This document shows positions 12,864 through 22,024 of a DNA stretch of 64,000 nt, in pieces. The notes beneath the pieces were generated by a model. The model saw nothing but the letters and a program-made list of their open reading frames with translations, searched no databases and was not told where the DNA came from. The stretch lies in contig QHZD01000019.1 of NCBI GenBank assembly GCA_003225315.1, positions 186,001 through 250,000 on the forward strand, given 5' to 3'. Both the position numbers and the translations under genes were made by a program. Every line of letters begins with the position of its first letter. The first letter of the stretch is position 1. Source of the DNA: Acidobacteriota bacterium (GTDB taxonomy: Bacteria; Acidobacteriota; Terriglobia; Acidiferrales; UBA7541).

Positions 12864-13280
12864 ATGTTGATGCCGAAGAAAGTAAAGTACAGAAAGCAGA
12901 TGCGCGGCCGGCGTAACGGCAAGGCCTGGCGCGGCGGAGATTTGGCGTTCGGCGAGTATGGATTGAAAGCCATGGAAAACGCGTGGATCACCGACCGGCA
13001 GATTGAAGCGTCCCGTGTGGCGATTACGCGGTTCATCAAGCGCGGCGGGAAATTGTGGATCCGGATTTTCCCGGACAAGCCGTTCACCAAAAAGCCGGCG
13101 GAGACCCGTATGGGCAAGGGCAAAGGCGCGCCGGAGAAGTGGGTTTCGGTGGTGAAGCCGGGACGCATCATGTTTGAGATGGCTGGAGTGGACGAAGCGA
13201 CAGCCAGGGAAGCTTTGGGACTGGCGGCGCACAAACTGCCCATTCCCACGAAATTCGTATCCCGCGCAGGAGGGTTTTAA
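12864..13280 (+). CDS. rplP: 50S ribosomal protein L16
   Basis: L16 (138 residues) contacts tRNA at the A site. The N-terminus [16 protein letters not shown], the central [23 protein letters not shown] stretch and the AKxP-like end are typical. The Arg target of L16 hydroxylation lies in the MRGR region by family alignment; whether it is modified here is unknown. It is followed 2 nt later by rpmC. Confidence 0.97.
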   Translation: MLMPKKVKYRKQMRGRRNGKAWRGGDLAFGEYGLKAMENAWITDRQIEASRVAITRFIKRGGKLWIRIFPDKPFTKKPAETRMGKGKGAPEKWVSVVKPGRIMFEMAGVDEATAREALGLAAHKLPIPTKFVSRAGGF

Positions 13281-13282
13281 CG

Positions 13283-13492
13283 ATGCCGCGGCGCATTGAC
13301 AAGATTCGCGAAGCGGGCGTGGACGAATTACTGGCCCAGGAGAAAGACCTGACGGAGACGATTTTTCGGCTGCGCTTCCAGCTTTCAACGGGACAGGCGG
13401 AGGCGCTGAAGCGGCTTCGGGAAGCGAAAAAAGATCTGGCGCGGGTGAAGACACTGGTTCGCGCGCAAGAGCTGAAAGCAGGGAAGGCGTAA
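13283..13492 (+). CDS. rpmC: 50S ribosomal protein L29
   Basis: L29 (69 residues) sits beside L23 at the tunnel exit. It is a two-helix protein with the signature FRLRFQLSTGQAEALKRLREAKKDLARVKT. The stop codon overlaps the rpsQ start (TAATG), so translation of the two is coupled. Confidence 0.95.
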   Translation: MPRRIDKIREAGVDELLAQEKDLTETIFRLRFQLSTGQAEALKRLREAKKDLARVKTLVRAQELKAGKA

Positions 13493-13782
13493 TGACAACC
13501 GAAACGCAAAATGCCCCGGTTGCCGAGCGCGGCGAGCGAACTGTCCTCACCGGCAAAGTAACCAGCGCGAAGATGCAAAAAACGATCGTGGTGGAAGTGC
13601 AGCGGCTGGTGCAGCACCCCAAGTACCGCCGGGTGGTGTGCATCTCGAAAAAGTTCTACGCGCACGACGAAAACCGCCAGGCCAAGCCCGGCGACACGGT
13701 GCGCATCGTGGCTTCGCGGCCGCTTTCCAAGTTGAAGCGCTGGCGGTTGAAAGAAGTGCTGACGCGGAACGCGTCGGCCTAG
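13492..13782 (+). CDS. rpsQ: 30S ribosomal protein S17
   Basis: S17 (96 residues) is an early-binding OB-fold protein of the 30S body. The signature GKVTSAKMQKTIVVEVQR and the segment KPGDTVRIVASRPLSKLKRW are conserved. A short N-terminal extension of about 15 residues precedes the core. The start overlaps the rpmC stop by one base. Confidence 0.96.
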   Translation: MTTETQNAPVAERGERTVLTGKVTSAKMQKTIVVEVQRLVQHPKYRRVVCISKKFYAHDENRQAKPGDTVRIVASRPLSKLKRWRLKEVLTRNASA

Positions 13783-13806
13783 TAAGAGAGACAGGGGAGC
13801 AGACCA

Positions 13807-14175
13807 ATGATTCAGATGCGAACCTGGCTGACGGTGGCCGACAATTCCGGCGCGCGCAAGCTGACCTGCATCATGCCGGTAGGCGGCGACGCGGGATTGA
13901 AGGCGGGCCTCGGCGACGTAATTACCGCCGCGGTAAAGGAAGCGACACCGGAAAGCCAGGTCAAAAAAGGAAGCGTGGTGAAAGCGGTGGTGGTGCGGAT
14001 GCGGAAAGAGCGGCGGCGCAAGGATGGCACGTACATCCGGTTTGACGACAACGCCGCGGTGCTGATCAACGATGCGGGCGAGCCTGTGGGGACGCGCGTG
14101 TTCGGCCCCGTAGCGCGCGAACTGCGCGAGAAGAAATTCACGAAGATTGTTTCGCTGGCTCCGGAGGTTTGGTAG
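13807..14175 (+). CDS. rplN: 50S ribosomal protein L14
   Basis: L14 (122 residues) takes part in an intersubunit bridge and is the binding site of silencing factor Rsf[23 protein letters not shown] and the C-terminal [23 protein letters not shown] are canonical. It opens the spc part of the cluster, 24 nt after rpsQ. Confidence 0.97.
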   Translation: MIQMRTWLTVADNSGARKLTCIMPVGGDAGLKAGLGDVITAAVKEATPESQVKKGSVVKAVVVRMRKERRRKDGTYIRFDDNAAVLINDAGEPVGTRVFGPVARELREKKFTKIVSLAPEVW

Positions 14176-14178
14176 GCC

Positions 14179-14532
14179 ATGACACTGAGACACGAAAGAG
14201 CCGAGCGGCACGCCATTCAGATTCGCAAGGGCGATAACGTCAGGGTGATTGCCGGGAAAGACGCCGGCAAGAGCGGGCGCGTGCTTTCGATCAACGCGAA
14301 GAAAAACACCGTGGTGGTCGAGCACGTGGGCATCATCAAGCGTCACACGCGTCCCAACCCCTCGAAGAACATCAAGGGCGGGATCGTGGAGAAAGAAGCG
14401 GGAATCAACGTCTCGAACGTGATGGTGGTCTGCGGGAGCTGCGGCAAGCACACGCGGATTGGCCACACGATTCTGCCGGACGGCACGAAAGTGCGCAGTT
14501 GCCGGCATTGCAACACGACGCTGGACAAGTAA
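14179..14532 (+). CDS. rplX: 50S ribosomal protein L24 with zinc-ribbon end
   Basis: L24 (117 residues) is an assembly initiator with a KOW motif (KGDNVRVIAGKDAGKSGRV). The C-terminus carries two Cys-x2-Cys pairs (CGSC and CRHC), a four-Cys zinc ribbon found in many but not all bacterial L24 proteins. An N-terminal extension of about 12 residues precedes the core. It starts 3 nt after rplN. Confidence 0.97.
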   Translation: MTLRHERAERHAIQIRKGDNVRVIAGKDAGKSGRVLSINAKKNTVVVEHVGIIKRHTRPNPSKNIKGGIVEKEAGINVSNVMVVCGSCGKHTRIGHTILPDGTKVRSCRHCNTTLDK

Positions 14533-14552
14533 AAGGATAGGCAGAGAAGGCG

Positions 14553-15110
14553 ATGAAGAGCCGATTGCAGGAAAAATACCGAACGGAGACGGTGCCCGCG
14601 CTGATGAAGCGCTTTGGCTGGAAGAACATGATGGCCGTGCCCAAGTTGAAGAAAATCACGGTCAACATCGGTCTCGGCGAAGCCAGCCAGAACGCCAAGC
14701 TGCTGGATACGGCGGCGGTGGAGCTTGGCCAGATCACCGGGCAGAAAGCAGTGATCACGCGGGCGAAGAAATCCATTGCGAATTTCAAGATTCGCAAGGG
14801 CATGCCCATTGGCTGCGCTGTGACGCTGCGCGGCGACTACATGTACGAATTTCTCGACCGCCTGTGCAACGTGGTGCTGCCGCGTGTGCGCGACTTCCGA
14901 GGCTTGCCGCAGAATTCCTTCGACGGCCGCGGAAACTACACGCTGGGGCTGAAAGACCAACTGGTGTTTCCAGAAATCGATTACACGCGCGTGGACAAGA
15001 TCAAGGGCATGAACATCACCATGACGACCAGCGCGAAGAACGATGAGCAGGGTCGTGAGCTGCTCAAAGGGCTCGGGTTTCCGTTCCGCGAAAAAGGGGT
15101 GGCGCAATAA
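14553..15110 (+). CDS. rplE: 50S ribosomal protein L5
   Basis: L5 (185 residues) binds 5S rRNA and contacts the P-site tRNA. Conserved segments are [32 protein letters not shown] and the RDFRGL loop. It abuts rpsN with no intergenic bases, which implies coupling. Confidence 0.97.
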   Translation: MKSRLQEKYRTETVPALMKRFGWKNMMAVPKLKKITVNIGLGEASQNAKLLDTAAVELGQITGQKAVITRAKKSIANFKIRKGMPIGCAVTLRGDYMYEFLDRLCNVVLPRVRDFRGLPQNSFDGRGNYTLGLKDQLVFPEIDYTRVDKIKGMNITMTTSAKNDEQGRELLKGLGFPFREKGVAQ

Positions 15111-15296
15111 ATGGCACGCACAGCAAAAATCGCTAAGTCGCTCAAGAAGCCGAAATTCAAGGTGCGGGTCCGCAACCGCTGCCGCTGCTGCGGCCGCGCG
15201 CGAGGGTATATCCGCAAGTTTCAGATGTGCAGAATCTGTTTCCGCGGTATGGCGCTGAAGGGAGAAATCCCCGGTGTCGTGAAAGCCAGCTGGTAG
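15111..15296 (+). CDS. rpsN: 30S ribosomal protein S14, zinc type
   Basis: The short zinc-binding (C+) form of S14, 61 residues, with four Cys arranged as CRCC and CRIC pairs near residues 23-26 and 39-42 and the end [15 protein letters not shown]. Zinc-free S14 is about 100 residues, so this is clearly the C+ version. It follows rplE directly, as usual in spc operons. Confidence 0.97.
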   Translation: MARTAKIAKSLKKPKFKVRVRNRCRCCGRARGYIRKFQMCRICFRGMALKGEIPGVVKASW

Positions 15297-15330
15297 CCGC
15301 CGCGGTAAGCGGTGCCAGGACAGGAGATAC

Positions 15331-15729
15331 ATGCAGACGGACCCAATAGCCGATTTTCTGACGCGCCTCCGCAACGCGGCGGCCGCCAAGCACCAACGCG
15401 TCGACGTTCCAGTCTCGAAGCTCAAGACGGAAATCGCGCGCATCCTGAAGGAAGAGGGCTACATCTCGACCTACAAGCTGGTGGACGAGAACAAGACGCG
15501 CAAGATGCTGCGTGTTTTCCTGAAGTACACGCCGGACCGCCGCAGCGTAATCACCGGGTTGAAGCGCATTTCGCGTCCGGGCGCGCGCGCGTATCTCGGA
15601 GCGGCCGATATTCGCCCCGTGGTGGGCGGGCTGGGCATCAGCATTATGACCACGCCGAAGGGTTTGATGAGCGGGCGCACGGCGCGCAAAGCGAAAATGG
15701 GCGGTGAGATTCTGTGCGAGGTTTGGTAA
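15331..15729 (+). CDS. rpsH: 30S ribosomal protein S8
   Basis: S8 (132 residues) binds the central domain of 16S rRNA. The N-terminus TDPIADFLTRLRNA and the C-terminal GLGISIMTTPKGLMSGRTARK are canonical. In E. coli S8 represses the spc operon at the rplE start; no equivalent element was identified here. Confidence 0.97.
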   Translation: MQTDPIADFLTRLRNAAAAKHQRVDVPVSKLKTEIARILKEEGYISTYKLVDENKTRKMLRVFLKYTPDRRSVITGLKRISRPGARAYLGAADIRPVVGGLGISIMTTPKGLMSGRTARKAKMGGEILCEVW

Positions 15730-15760
15730 GCGGTATTTCTAGTCAAGGAAAATAGAGAAG

Positions 15761-16309
15761 ATGTCACGCATCGGACAAAAACCAATTCCATTGCCTGCGG
15801 GCGTGAAGATCGGCCTGCAGAGCGGGAAAATTGACGTGCAAGGACCGAAGGGCAAGTTGTCCTTCGCGATCCCGCAAGGCATCACGTTTGAGCAAAAAGA
15901 CGGCGTGTTGACCGCCCTTCGCGCAACCGAAGAACACCGCGCCCTTCACGGACTGGCGCGCGCGCTGGTCGCCAACGCCGTGCATGGCGTGACCTCGGGC
16001 TTCAAGAAGGAGCTCGACATCGTGGGCGTCGGTTATCGCGCCGAGCTGAAGGGCAAGACGGTTTCCTTCGCGCTTGGCAAGTCGCACCCGATCAATTTTC
16101 CGATTCCGGAAGGCATTCAAGTCGCCGTGGAAAAGCAGACGCACATCATCGTGAGCGGCGCGGATAAGGGCCAGGTCGGGCAGGTCGCCGCGGACATGCG
16201 CTCGCTGCGTCCGCCCGATCCGTACAAGCAGAAGGGCGTGCGCATCACCGGCGAACGTTTGAAGAAGAAGGCCGGCAAAGCTGGAGCAAAGGCTGGCGGC
16301 GCGGCGTAA
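15761..16309 (+). CDS. rplF: 50S ribosomal protein L6
   Basis: L6 (182 residues) lies near the sarcin-ricin loop. The N-terminus [15 protein letters not shown] and the C-terminal [28 protein letters not shown] signature are intact. A short Ala/Lys/Gly tail follows the conserved [12 protein letters not shown] end. Confidence 0.97.
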   Translation: MSRIGQKPIPLPAGVKIGLQSGKIDVQGPKGKLSFAIPQGITFEQKDGVLTALRATEEHRALHGLARALVANAVHGVTSGFKKELDIVGVGYRAELKGKTVSFALGKSHPINFPIPEGIQVAVEKQTHIIVSGADKGQVGQVAADMRSLRPPDPYKQKGVRITGERLKKKAGKAGAKAGGAA

Positions 16310-16347
16310 TTGGAATTTTGCACGATTGTGGATTAGGAGAAACGACA

Positions 16348-16728
16348 GTGGCATCGGCAAGAGTTCGCAAGCTATCGAGGGATTTGCACCGCCAGCGCGT
16401 TCATGCGCGCGTGCGCACCAGGGTCGAGGGCACGGCGGAGCGCCCGCGCCTGTGCGTGTACCGCTCGCTGGGACACATTTACGCGCAGGTGATCGACGAC
16501 CGTTCAGGCCAGACGCTGGTTTCCGCCAGTTCGATTGACGGCGAATCGAAAAAGAACTTGAAGGGCGGAGGCAACGTCGCGGCGGCAAAAGTGATCGGCA
16601 AAACGATCGCCCAGCGCGCCAAGGCCGCCGGGGTGAGTAAAGTCGTGTTCGACCGCGGCGGATACAAGTATCACGGCCGCGTCAAGGCGCTCGCGGATGC
16701 GGCGCGGGAAGCGGGGTTACAGTTCTAA
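16348..16728 (+). CDS. rplR: 50S ribosomal protein L18
   Basis: L18 (126 residues) binds 5S rRNA together with L5. The GTG at 16348, with TAGGAGA 8-14 nt upstream, is preferred over a TTG at 16318. Conserved segments are [20 protein letters not shown] and [24 protein letters not shown]. Its 3' end almost abuts the rpsE start. Confidence 0.96.
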   Translation: MASARVRKLSRDLHRQRVHARVRTRVEGTAERPRLCVYRSLGHIYAQVIDDRSGQTLVSASSIDGESKKNLKGGGNVAAAKVIGKTIAQRAKAAGVSKVVFDRGGYKYHGRVKALADAAREAGLQF

Positions 16729-16732
16729 GCCT

Positions 16733-17308
16733 ATGTCGAAGCAAATTTTGCGGGACAGTCTAGCGGTTCGCCGGCTCCTGGAAGTGAATCCTACGGAGCT
16801 GAAGGATGACGTGATCGCCATCAACCGCGTCACCAAGGTCGTGAAGGGCGGCAAGAACCTGAGTTTCTCGGCGCTGGTGGTGGTCGGCGACAGCCACGGC
16901 CATGCGGGATTCGGCATGGGCAAAGCACGCGAAGTGCCCATGGCGATCAAGAAGGGCATCGAACAGGCGAAAAAGAATCTGATCAAGCTGAACATGAAAG
17001 GCTCGACGATTCCGCACCAGGTCTTAGGACGTTACGGCTCGGCGCAAGTGCTGCTCAAGCCCGCGTCGGAAGGCACCGGCGTGATCGCCGGCGGTCCGGT
17101 GCGCAAGGTGATGCAGGTGGCGGGAATCACCAACGTGCTGACGAAATCGATCGGCACGTCGAACCCGCACAACGTCGTCAAAGCCACTTTCGCTGCGCTG
17201 CTTGGCTTGAAAGACATCGCGCACGTTGCGGAAACGCGCTCGAAGACAGTGGAAGAAATCAGCGGCAAGCCGCCCAAGGAAAAAGCCGCGGCGAGTGAGG
17301 GCGACTAA
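16733..17308 (+). CDS. rpsE: 30S ribosomal protein S5
   Basis: S5 (191 residues) shapes the mRNA entry site and affects decoding accuracy. The ATG at 16733 lies 4 nt after the rplR stop; a longer frame reaching back into rplR is not S5-like. The double-stranded-RNA-binding motif ([23 protein letters not shown]) and the [19 protein letters not shown] loop are conserved. There is no clear Shine-Dalgarno sequence, so coupling to rplR is likely. The stop overlaps the rpmD start. Confidence 0.97.
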   Translation: MSKQILRDSLAVRRLLEVNPTELKDDVIAINRVTKVVKGGKNLSFSALVVVGDSHGHAGFGMGKAREVPMAIKKGIEQAKKNLIKLNMKGSTIPHQVLGRYGSAQVLLKPASEGTGVIAGGPVRKVMQVAGITNVLTKSIGTSNPHNVVKATFAALLGLKDIAHVAETRSKTVEEISGKPPKEKAAASEGD

Positions 17309-17565
17309 TGCCAGGGAAAAAGGCGGCGCACACAAAGAAGACTCCCGTCAAGGCCTATAACCGGACGGCGCATGATGGCAAGAAGTCCGGCGGCACGGTG
17401 AAGATCAAGTGGGTGGTCAGCTTTATCAGCTGCACCGACGACATGCGTCAAACCATCCGCGGCCTCGGCTTGCGGAGAATGCATCAAGTGGTCGAGCGCC
17501 AGGATACGCCGGCGGTACGCGGCATGATCCACAAGGTGCGGCACCTCGTAGAAGTCGTGGAGTAG
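17308..17565 (+). CDS. rpmD: 50S ribosomal protein L30 with N-terminal extension
   Basis: L30 core ([24 protein letters not shown] and the segment up to [13 protein letters not shown]) is about 58 residues, the normal size. It is preceded by some 27 extra residues rich in Lys, Thr and Ala, giving 85 residues. The start codon overlaps the rpsE stop (TAATG), which supports the long form. The extension resembles the basic tails of other ribosomal proteins in this cluster. Confidence 0.95.
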   Translation: MPGKKAAHTKKTPVKAYNRTAHDGKKSGGTVKIKWVVSFISCTDDMRQTIRGLGLRRMHQVVERQDTPAVRGMIHKVRHLVEVVE

Positions 17566-17569
17566 AGAG

Positions 17570-18103
17570 ATGGCGAAGAAGAGTTCAAGCGGCCCGAGAG
17601 GAGCCCGCAAGCGCGGTCAACACAAGCCGGCGAAACCGGTGTCGAAGGGACGGCGGTCGTTTACGCTCGCGAATTTGCAGCCGCCAGCAGGCTCGCGCCA
17701 GCGCAAAGTGCGCGTTGGCCGCGGCATGGGTTCGAAGCTCGGCAAGACCGCAGGCTCCGGCAACAAAGGTCAGAAGTCGCGCCGCGGCTATTCGCGGCGC
17801 CGCGGTTTTGAAGGCGGGCAGATGCCGCTACACCGGCGTATGCCGAAGCGCGGCTTTCACAATCCGTTTGGCGTGACGTACTCGGTCGTGAACCTGGCGG
17901 AGTTAAATGTTTTTCCGGCGGGCGAGACAGTGACCCCTGAGTTGCTGCGCGCGCACGGTTTTGTGCGCCGCGCCACGGACCCCATCAAGATCCTCGGCGA
18001 TGGCGAGCTGACGAACAAGCTGGCGATTCACGCGCAGGCGTTCAGCGCGTCGGCGAAAGAAAAGATTACCAAGGCGGGCGGTACGTTCGAGGTTGTAGCG
18101 TAG
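17570..18103 (+). CDS. rplO: 50S ribosomal protein L15
   Basis: L15 (177 residues) is a late-assembly protein that threads through 23S rRNA. The glycine-rich N-terminal region ([27 protein letters not shown]) and [19 protein letters not shown] are canonical. A basic extension of about 30 residues comes before the conserved NLQPPAGSR. It lies 4 nt after rpmD. Confidence 0.97.
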   Translation: MAKKSSSGPRGARKRGQHKPAKPVSKGRRSFTLANLQPPAGSRQRKVRVGRGMGSKLGKTAGSGNKGQKSRRGYSRRRGFEGGQMPLHRRMPKRGFHNPFGVTYSVVNLAELNVFPAGETVTPELLRAHGFVRRATDPIKILGDGELTNKLAIHAQAFSASAKEKITKAGGTFEVVA

Positions 18104-18126
18104 ATCAGAACTCGCAGAGAACAGGC

Positions 18127-19533
18127 ATGAAGCGATTTATCGAAGCCGTGAAGAACATGTTCCGCATCGAAGACTTGCGGAACCGTGTGCTGTTCACGCT
18201 GGCCCTTTTGGCGGTCTATCGCATCGGCGCGCACATTCCCACACCGGGAATCAATGCGGCTGTCTTGGAGCAAATGTTTCAGCAGTCAGCCGGTTCGGTT
18301 CTGGGCATCTTTGATTTGTTCAGCGGCGGTAACTTCCGCAAGCTGACGATTTTCGCGCTCGGCATCATGCCGTACATCACGTCATCGATCATCCTGCAAT
18401 TGATGACCGTCGTATTTCCGTATCTCGAGCGGCTGCAGAAAGAAGGCGAACTCGGGCGGCGAAAAATTACGCAGTATACGCGCTACCTGACGATCGTTTT
18501 GAGCATCATTCAGTCGTTCACGATCGCGCAGACTTTGCAAGCGGCCGCCGGCCCCAACGGCCAGTCGATGGTCTACCATCCCGGATGGGGATTTACGCTG
18601 ATGACCATCCTGACGCTGACCACTGGTTCGGCGTTCATCATGTGGCTCGGCGAGCAGATTAGCGAACGCGGCATCGGCAACGGGATGTCGCTGATCATCT
18701 TCGTCGGCATCGTCGTGGGACTGCCACGCGCGGTGGTGGACTTGTATGAAAAAGCCCGGACGCAGGCTTGGGGGCCGTTTACGCCCCTTGCGCTCGTGCT
18801 GCTGATCGCGCTGATGATCGCGGTGGTCGCGTTCATCGTCTTTGTGGAAGGTGGGCAGCGGCGCATTCCCGTGCAGTACGCCAAGCGCGTTGTGGGGCGC
18901 CGCGTGATGGGCGGGCAATCCTCGTATCTCCCGCTGCGCGTGAACTCCGGCGGAGTGATTCCGCCGATTTTTGCGAGTTCGCTGCTGGCGTTTCCGGCCA
19001 CCGCCGCGCTGATGTTTGGAACGCGCTGGCCGTTTGTGAAAAACATCGCGGAGGCCCTGAAGTGGGGCGAGCCGCTGTACACCTTGATTTATGTGACGCT
19101 GATTTTGCTGTTCGCGTTTTTCTACGTCGGAATCGTTTTCAATCCGACGGAACTCGCGGACAACATGCGGAAAAACGGCGGGTTCATTCCCGGCATCCGG
19201 CCCGGCCGGACGACTTCCGAGCACGTCAGCAAGATTCTGAAGAGGCTGACGTTTATCGGCGCCGTTTACCTGGCGCTGGTTTGCTTGCTTCCGGAATGGA
19301 TGATCGCGGGCATTCACTTGGACCATCTGGGCTGGGGGATCGGGTCGTGGTTTGACCGCCACTTCCCGGTCTGGTTTCTGAAAGGATTGCAGGTCAATTT
19401 TTATTTTGGTGGAACGTCTCTATTGATCGTAGTGGGCGTGGCCATGGATACCGTGCAGCAACTGGAGGCACAACTGGTCATGCGGAACTACGAAGGGTTC
19501 GCTCGGAAGGGCCGGTTGCGCGGTCGGCGGTAA
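18127..19533 (+). CDS. secY: Preprotein translocase subunit SecY
   Basis: Channel-forming subunit of the Sec translocon, 468 residues, with about ten membrane helices. Recognisable parts are LRNRVLFTLALLAVYRIGAHIPTPG at the N-terminus, the plug region with LGIFDLFSGGN, the loop ANDMRKxGGFIPGIRPG-like stretch (LADNMRKNGGFIPGIRPGR) and a basic C-terminal end. It is slightly longer than the usual 430-440 residues. It sits at its normal place after rplO and works with SecA, encoded at 46686. Confidence 0.97.
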   Translation: MKRFIEAVKNMFRIEDLRNRVLFTLALLAVYRIGAHIPTPGINAAVLEQMFQQSAGSVLGIFDLFSGGNFRKLTIFALGIMPYITSSIILQLMTVVFPYLERLQKEGELGRRKITQYTRYLTIVLSIIQSFTIAQTLQAAAGPNGQSMVYHPGWGFTLMTILTLTTGSAFIMWLGEQISERGIGNGMSLIIFVGIVVGLPRAVVDLYEKARTQAWGPFTPLALVLLIALMIAVVAFIVFVEGGQRRIPVQYAKRVVGRRVMGGQSSYLPLRVNSGGVIPPIFASSLLAFPATAALMFGTRWPFVKNIAEALKWGEPLYTLIYVTLILLFAFFYVGIVFNPTELADNMRKNGGFIPGIRPGRTTSEHVSKILKRLTFIGAVYLALVCLLPEWMIAGIHLDHLGWGIGSWFDRHFPVWFLKGLQVNFYFGGTSLLIVVGVAMDTVQQLEAQLVMRNYEGFARKGRLRGRR

Positions 19534-19548
19534 CGGGAGAGAACCAGG

Positions 19549-20244
19549 GTGGCTCCGGATACACGGCACCCCGATAAACTGGACCGCGCCGTGATTTTTC
19601 TCGGGCCTCCGGGCGCGGGGAAGGGCACGCAAGCAAAGGAATTGGCCAGGAAGTACGGCGTGCCGCACCTTTCGACGGGTGACATGCTTCGCGAGCATGT
19701 CAGCAAGGGCACGCCGCTTGGCATAAAGGCCAAGCCGATCATGGAGCGCGGCGACCTGGTTCCGGATTCCCTGGTGCTGCAGATGATCAGGGAGCGCATC
19801 GAGCGGCCGGATTGTTCGCACGGTTTTGTGTTTGACGGGTTTCCGCGGACGGTGGCCCAGGCGAAATACCTGGGCGAATTGCTGAAGCAACATGGTTACA
19901 AGCGGCCGTTCGTGATTCACCTGGCCATCGATCCTTCGATTTTGCTGCGAAGGCTGACCGGGCGAAGGACCTGCAAAGTGGGCGGCGAGATTTATAATAT
20001 TTACGAGCGCCCGCCCAAGGTCGACAGCATTTGCGATAACGACGGCGGCGAGCTGATCCAGCGGCCGGACGATCGCGAAGAAGTCATCGGGCCCCGATTG
20101 CAGGCGTATGAGAAGCAGACGGCGCCGCTGGTGGCGTATTACGCGCAACGGGGTCTGCTGCACACCATTGACGCGTCTAAGTGCGTGGACGAAGTCGGGC
20201 GTCAGGTGCTGCAAGGCGTGCAGAGCGTGCGCGGGGCGCGATAG
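19549..20244 (+). CDS. adk: Adenylate kinase
   Basis: Interconverts ATP plus AMP and two ADP. P-loop GPPGAGKGTQ near residue 19, AMP-binding LSTGDMLRE and the FDGFPRT segment are intact. It is the long form, with a lid from about residue 141. The lid keeps a Cys at the first zinc-ligand position and a Cys-x2-Asp pair at the third and fourth, but the second ligand position is Gly, so zinc binding is doubtful. Start is GTG 19549, with GGGAGAG upstream. It lies between secY and map, the usual order. Confidence 0.96.
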   Translation: MAPDTRHPDKLDRAVIFLGPPGAGKGTQAKELARKYGVPHLSTGDMLREHVSKGTPLGIKAKPIMERGDLVPDSLVLQMIRERIERPDCSHGFVFDGFPRTVAQAKYLGELLKQHGYKRPFVIHLAIDPSILLRRLTGRRTCKVGGEIYNIYERPPKVDSICDNDGGELIQRPDDREEVIGPRLQAYEKQTAPLVAYYAQRGLLHTIDASKCVDEVGRQVLQGVQSVRGAR

Positions 20245-20308
20245 AGCCCGCGGAGACGGGCCCGGCTTGGGCCGCTGAACTGGGTCCGGAAGGACCCTGG
20301 AAAGATTG

Positions 20309-21082
20309 ATGGCGATTCACCTGCGAAGCGCGGAAGAACTGGAAAAAATGCACCGCGCCGGACTTTTCGTGCACGAAGTCTTGACGGCTTTGCGCGATGC
20401 CGTGAAGCCGGGAATCACGACGATGGACCTCGAGAAGATTGCCGAGGAAAAAATCGCCGGAAGGCCGGGCAAGGCGGCGTTCAAGGGATATCGCGGTTAT
20501 CCCTGCGTGCTGTGCACGTCGGTGAACAACGAGATCGTTCACGGAATTCCGTCGCCCAAACGCAAGTTGCGCGAAGGCGACATCGTCTCGATCGATTTCG
20601 GGATGGAAGTGGACGGTTACTACGCGGATTCGGCGGTTACCGTCCCCGTAGGGAAGATTCGGCCGGAGCTGCAGAAACTGCTGGATGTGACCCGGGAGTC
20701 GTTGGACCGCGCCATCGAGAAGATGCGCGCGGGCAACCGGCTGGGCGACGTCGGCCACGCGGTGCAGAGTTGGGTTGAAGAAAACGGCTTTTCGGTGGTG
20801 CGCGAGTTCGTCGGGCATGGGATTGGAACGAAGATGCACGACGAGCCCAACTTGCCGAACTACGGCGACGAGGGACGCGGCGCGCGGTTGCAAGAGGGCA
20901 TGGTCATCGCGGTCGAGCCGATGGTGAATGCGGGCAGCCCGGAAGTGCGCATGCGGGACGAATGGGTGGCGGAAACGGCGGATGGCAGCCCCTCGGCGCA
21001 CTTCGAGCACACCGTGGCGGTTACCGCCAACGGGCCGTGGATTCTGACGCGGCCGAAAGAGATGACCGGGCCGTCGTGGTGA
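20309..21082 (+). CDS. map: Methionine aminopeptidase, type I
   Basis: Removes the N-terminal Met from new proteins. 257 residues. The five metal ligands are visible: Asp in IDFGMEVDGYYADSA (two), His in EFVGHGIG, Glu in AVEPMVN and Glu in FEHTVAV. The ATG at 20309 is preferred to the overlapping TTG at 20306. It lies between adk and infA as in many spc operons. Confidence 0.96.
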   Translation: MAIHLRSAEELEKMHRAGLFVHEVLTALRDAVKPGITTMDLEKIAEEKIAGRPGKAAFKGYRGYPCVLCTSVNNEIVHGIPSPKRKLREGDIVSIDFGMEVDGYYADSAVTVPVGKIRPELQKLLDVTRESLDRAIEKMRAGNRLGDVGHAVQSWVEENGFSVVREFVGHGIGTKMHDEPNLPNYGDEGRGARLQEGMVIAVEPMVNAGSPEVRMRDEWVAETADGSPSAHFEHTVAVTANGPWILTRPKEMTGPSW

Positions 21083-21131
21083 GAGTTACGGTGGCTGGTT
21101 TTTAAAGCAGTTTGGGTAAGCACGGGAGAAT

Positions 21132-21395
21132 ATGGCAAGACCCATTCGCGAGGAAAAAAAGAAAGGCGACTCCGGGAATTCCAAGGAGGACGCCATTGAA
21201 GTGATGGCGACGGTGATCGAGCCGCTGCCAAACGCGATGTTCCGCGTTGAGCTGGAAAACAAGCACCAGGTGCTGGCTCATGTTTCCGGCAAGATGCGCA
21301 AGAATTTCATCCGGATTTTGGCGGGAGACAAAGTTGCGGTGGAGCTTTCGCCATACGATTTGACGCGCGGCCGGATTGTGTACCGCTACAAGTAG
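21132..21395 (+). CDS. infA: Translation initiation factor IF-1 with N-terminal extension
   Basis: IF-1 binds the A site of the 30S subunit during initiation. The OB-fold core ([23 protein letters not shown] through [15 protein letters not shown]) is standard and about 70 residues long. Some 16-17 extra residues, rich in Lys, Glu and Gly, precede it, giving 87 residues. The ATG at 21132 follows GGGAGAAT. Confidence 0.96.
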   Translation: MARPIREEKKKGDSGNSKEDAIEVMATVIEPLPNAMFRVELENKHQVLAHVSGKMRKNFIRILAGDKVAVELSPYDLTRGRIVYRYK

Positions 21396-21419
21396 TTCGG
21401 CGAGTGAGGAACGGGGATT

Positions 21420-21533
21420 ATGAAAGTACGGGCATCGGTAAAAAAGATTTGTGACAAGTGCAAGGTGATCCACCGGCGCGGCGTGGTGCGGGTGATTTGC
21501 GTCAACCCGAAGCACAAGCAGCGTCAGGGATAA
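21420..21533 (+). CDS. rpmJ: 50S ribosomal protein L36, zinc type
   Basis: A 37-residue protein, [20 protein letters not shown] at the start, with Cys11, Cys14, Cys27 and His32 as zinc ligands. It lies between infA and rpsM, the expected place. The ATG at 21420 follows GAGGAACGGGG. Confidence 0.96.
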   Translation: MKVRASVKKICDKCKVIHRRGVVRVICVNPKHKQRQG

Positions 21534-21554
21534 GGTTTTTTCGAGGAGAATGGC

Positions 21555-21944
21555 ATGGCACGTATCGCAGGTGTAGATCTTCCGGTGCAGAAGCGCCTTT
21601 GGGTCGGGCTGACCTCGATCTATGGCATTGGGCAGGAGCGCGCGAAGAAGCTCGCGGCCAAGGCGAATGTCGATCACACCAAGAAGATTCGCGACTTGAC
21701 GGAAGATGAAATCAATCACCTCCGCCAGGCCATCGAACAGGAAGGCCGCGTGGAGGGCGATCTCCGCAAGGAGATTCAGATGAACATCCGCCGGCTGATC
21801 GAAATTCAGGCCTACCGCGGGATCCGCCACCGCCGGAACTTGCCGGTGCGCGGCCAGCGAACGCACACCAACGCGCGCACCCGCAAAGGTCCGCGGCGCG
21901 GCGCCGTGGCGGCGAAGAAGAAGGTTCTGGGCAAGAAGGGCTAG
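21555..21944 (+). CDS. rpsM: 30S ribosomal protein S13
   Basis: S13 (129 residues) sits at the top of the 30S head and contacts the 50S subunit and P-site t[55 protein letters not shown] and the basic tail are canonical. It opens the alpha part of the cluster with a CGAGGAG Shine-Dalgarno sequence upstream. Confidence 0.97.
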   Translation: MARIAGVDLPVQKRLWVGLTSIYGIGQERAKKLAAKANVDHTKKIRDLTEDEINHLRQAIEQEGRVEGDLRKEIQMNIRRLIEIQAYRGIRHRRNLPVRGQRTHTNARTRKGPRRGAVAAKKKVLGKKG

Positions 21945-21958
21945 TGATTTTTTGGAGT

Positions 21959-21976
21959 GCGGGAGCTTGCTCCCGC
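21959..21976. repeat. Palindromic hairpin between rpsM and rpsK
   Basis: Perfect 7-bp stem GCGGGAG/CTCCCGC with loop CTTG, followed on the + strand by TTTTCC. It could act as a weak terminator or processing site inside the alpha genes. It resembles other short palindromes between genes in this window. Confidence 0.6.
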
Positions 21977-22024
21977 TTTTCCTGCGGTTAGAGTTTTCAA
22001 GTATTTCGAGGAATGGAGTGAATC

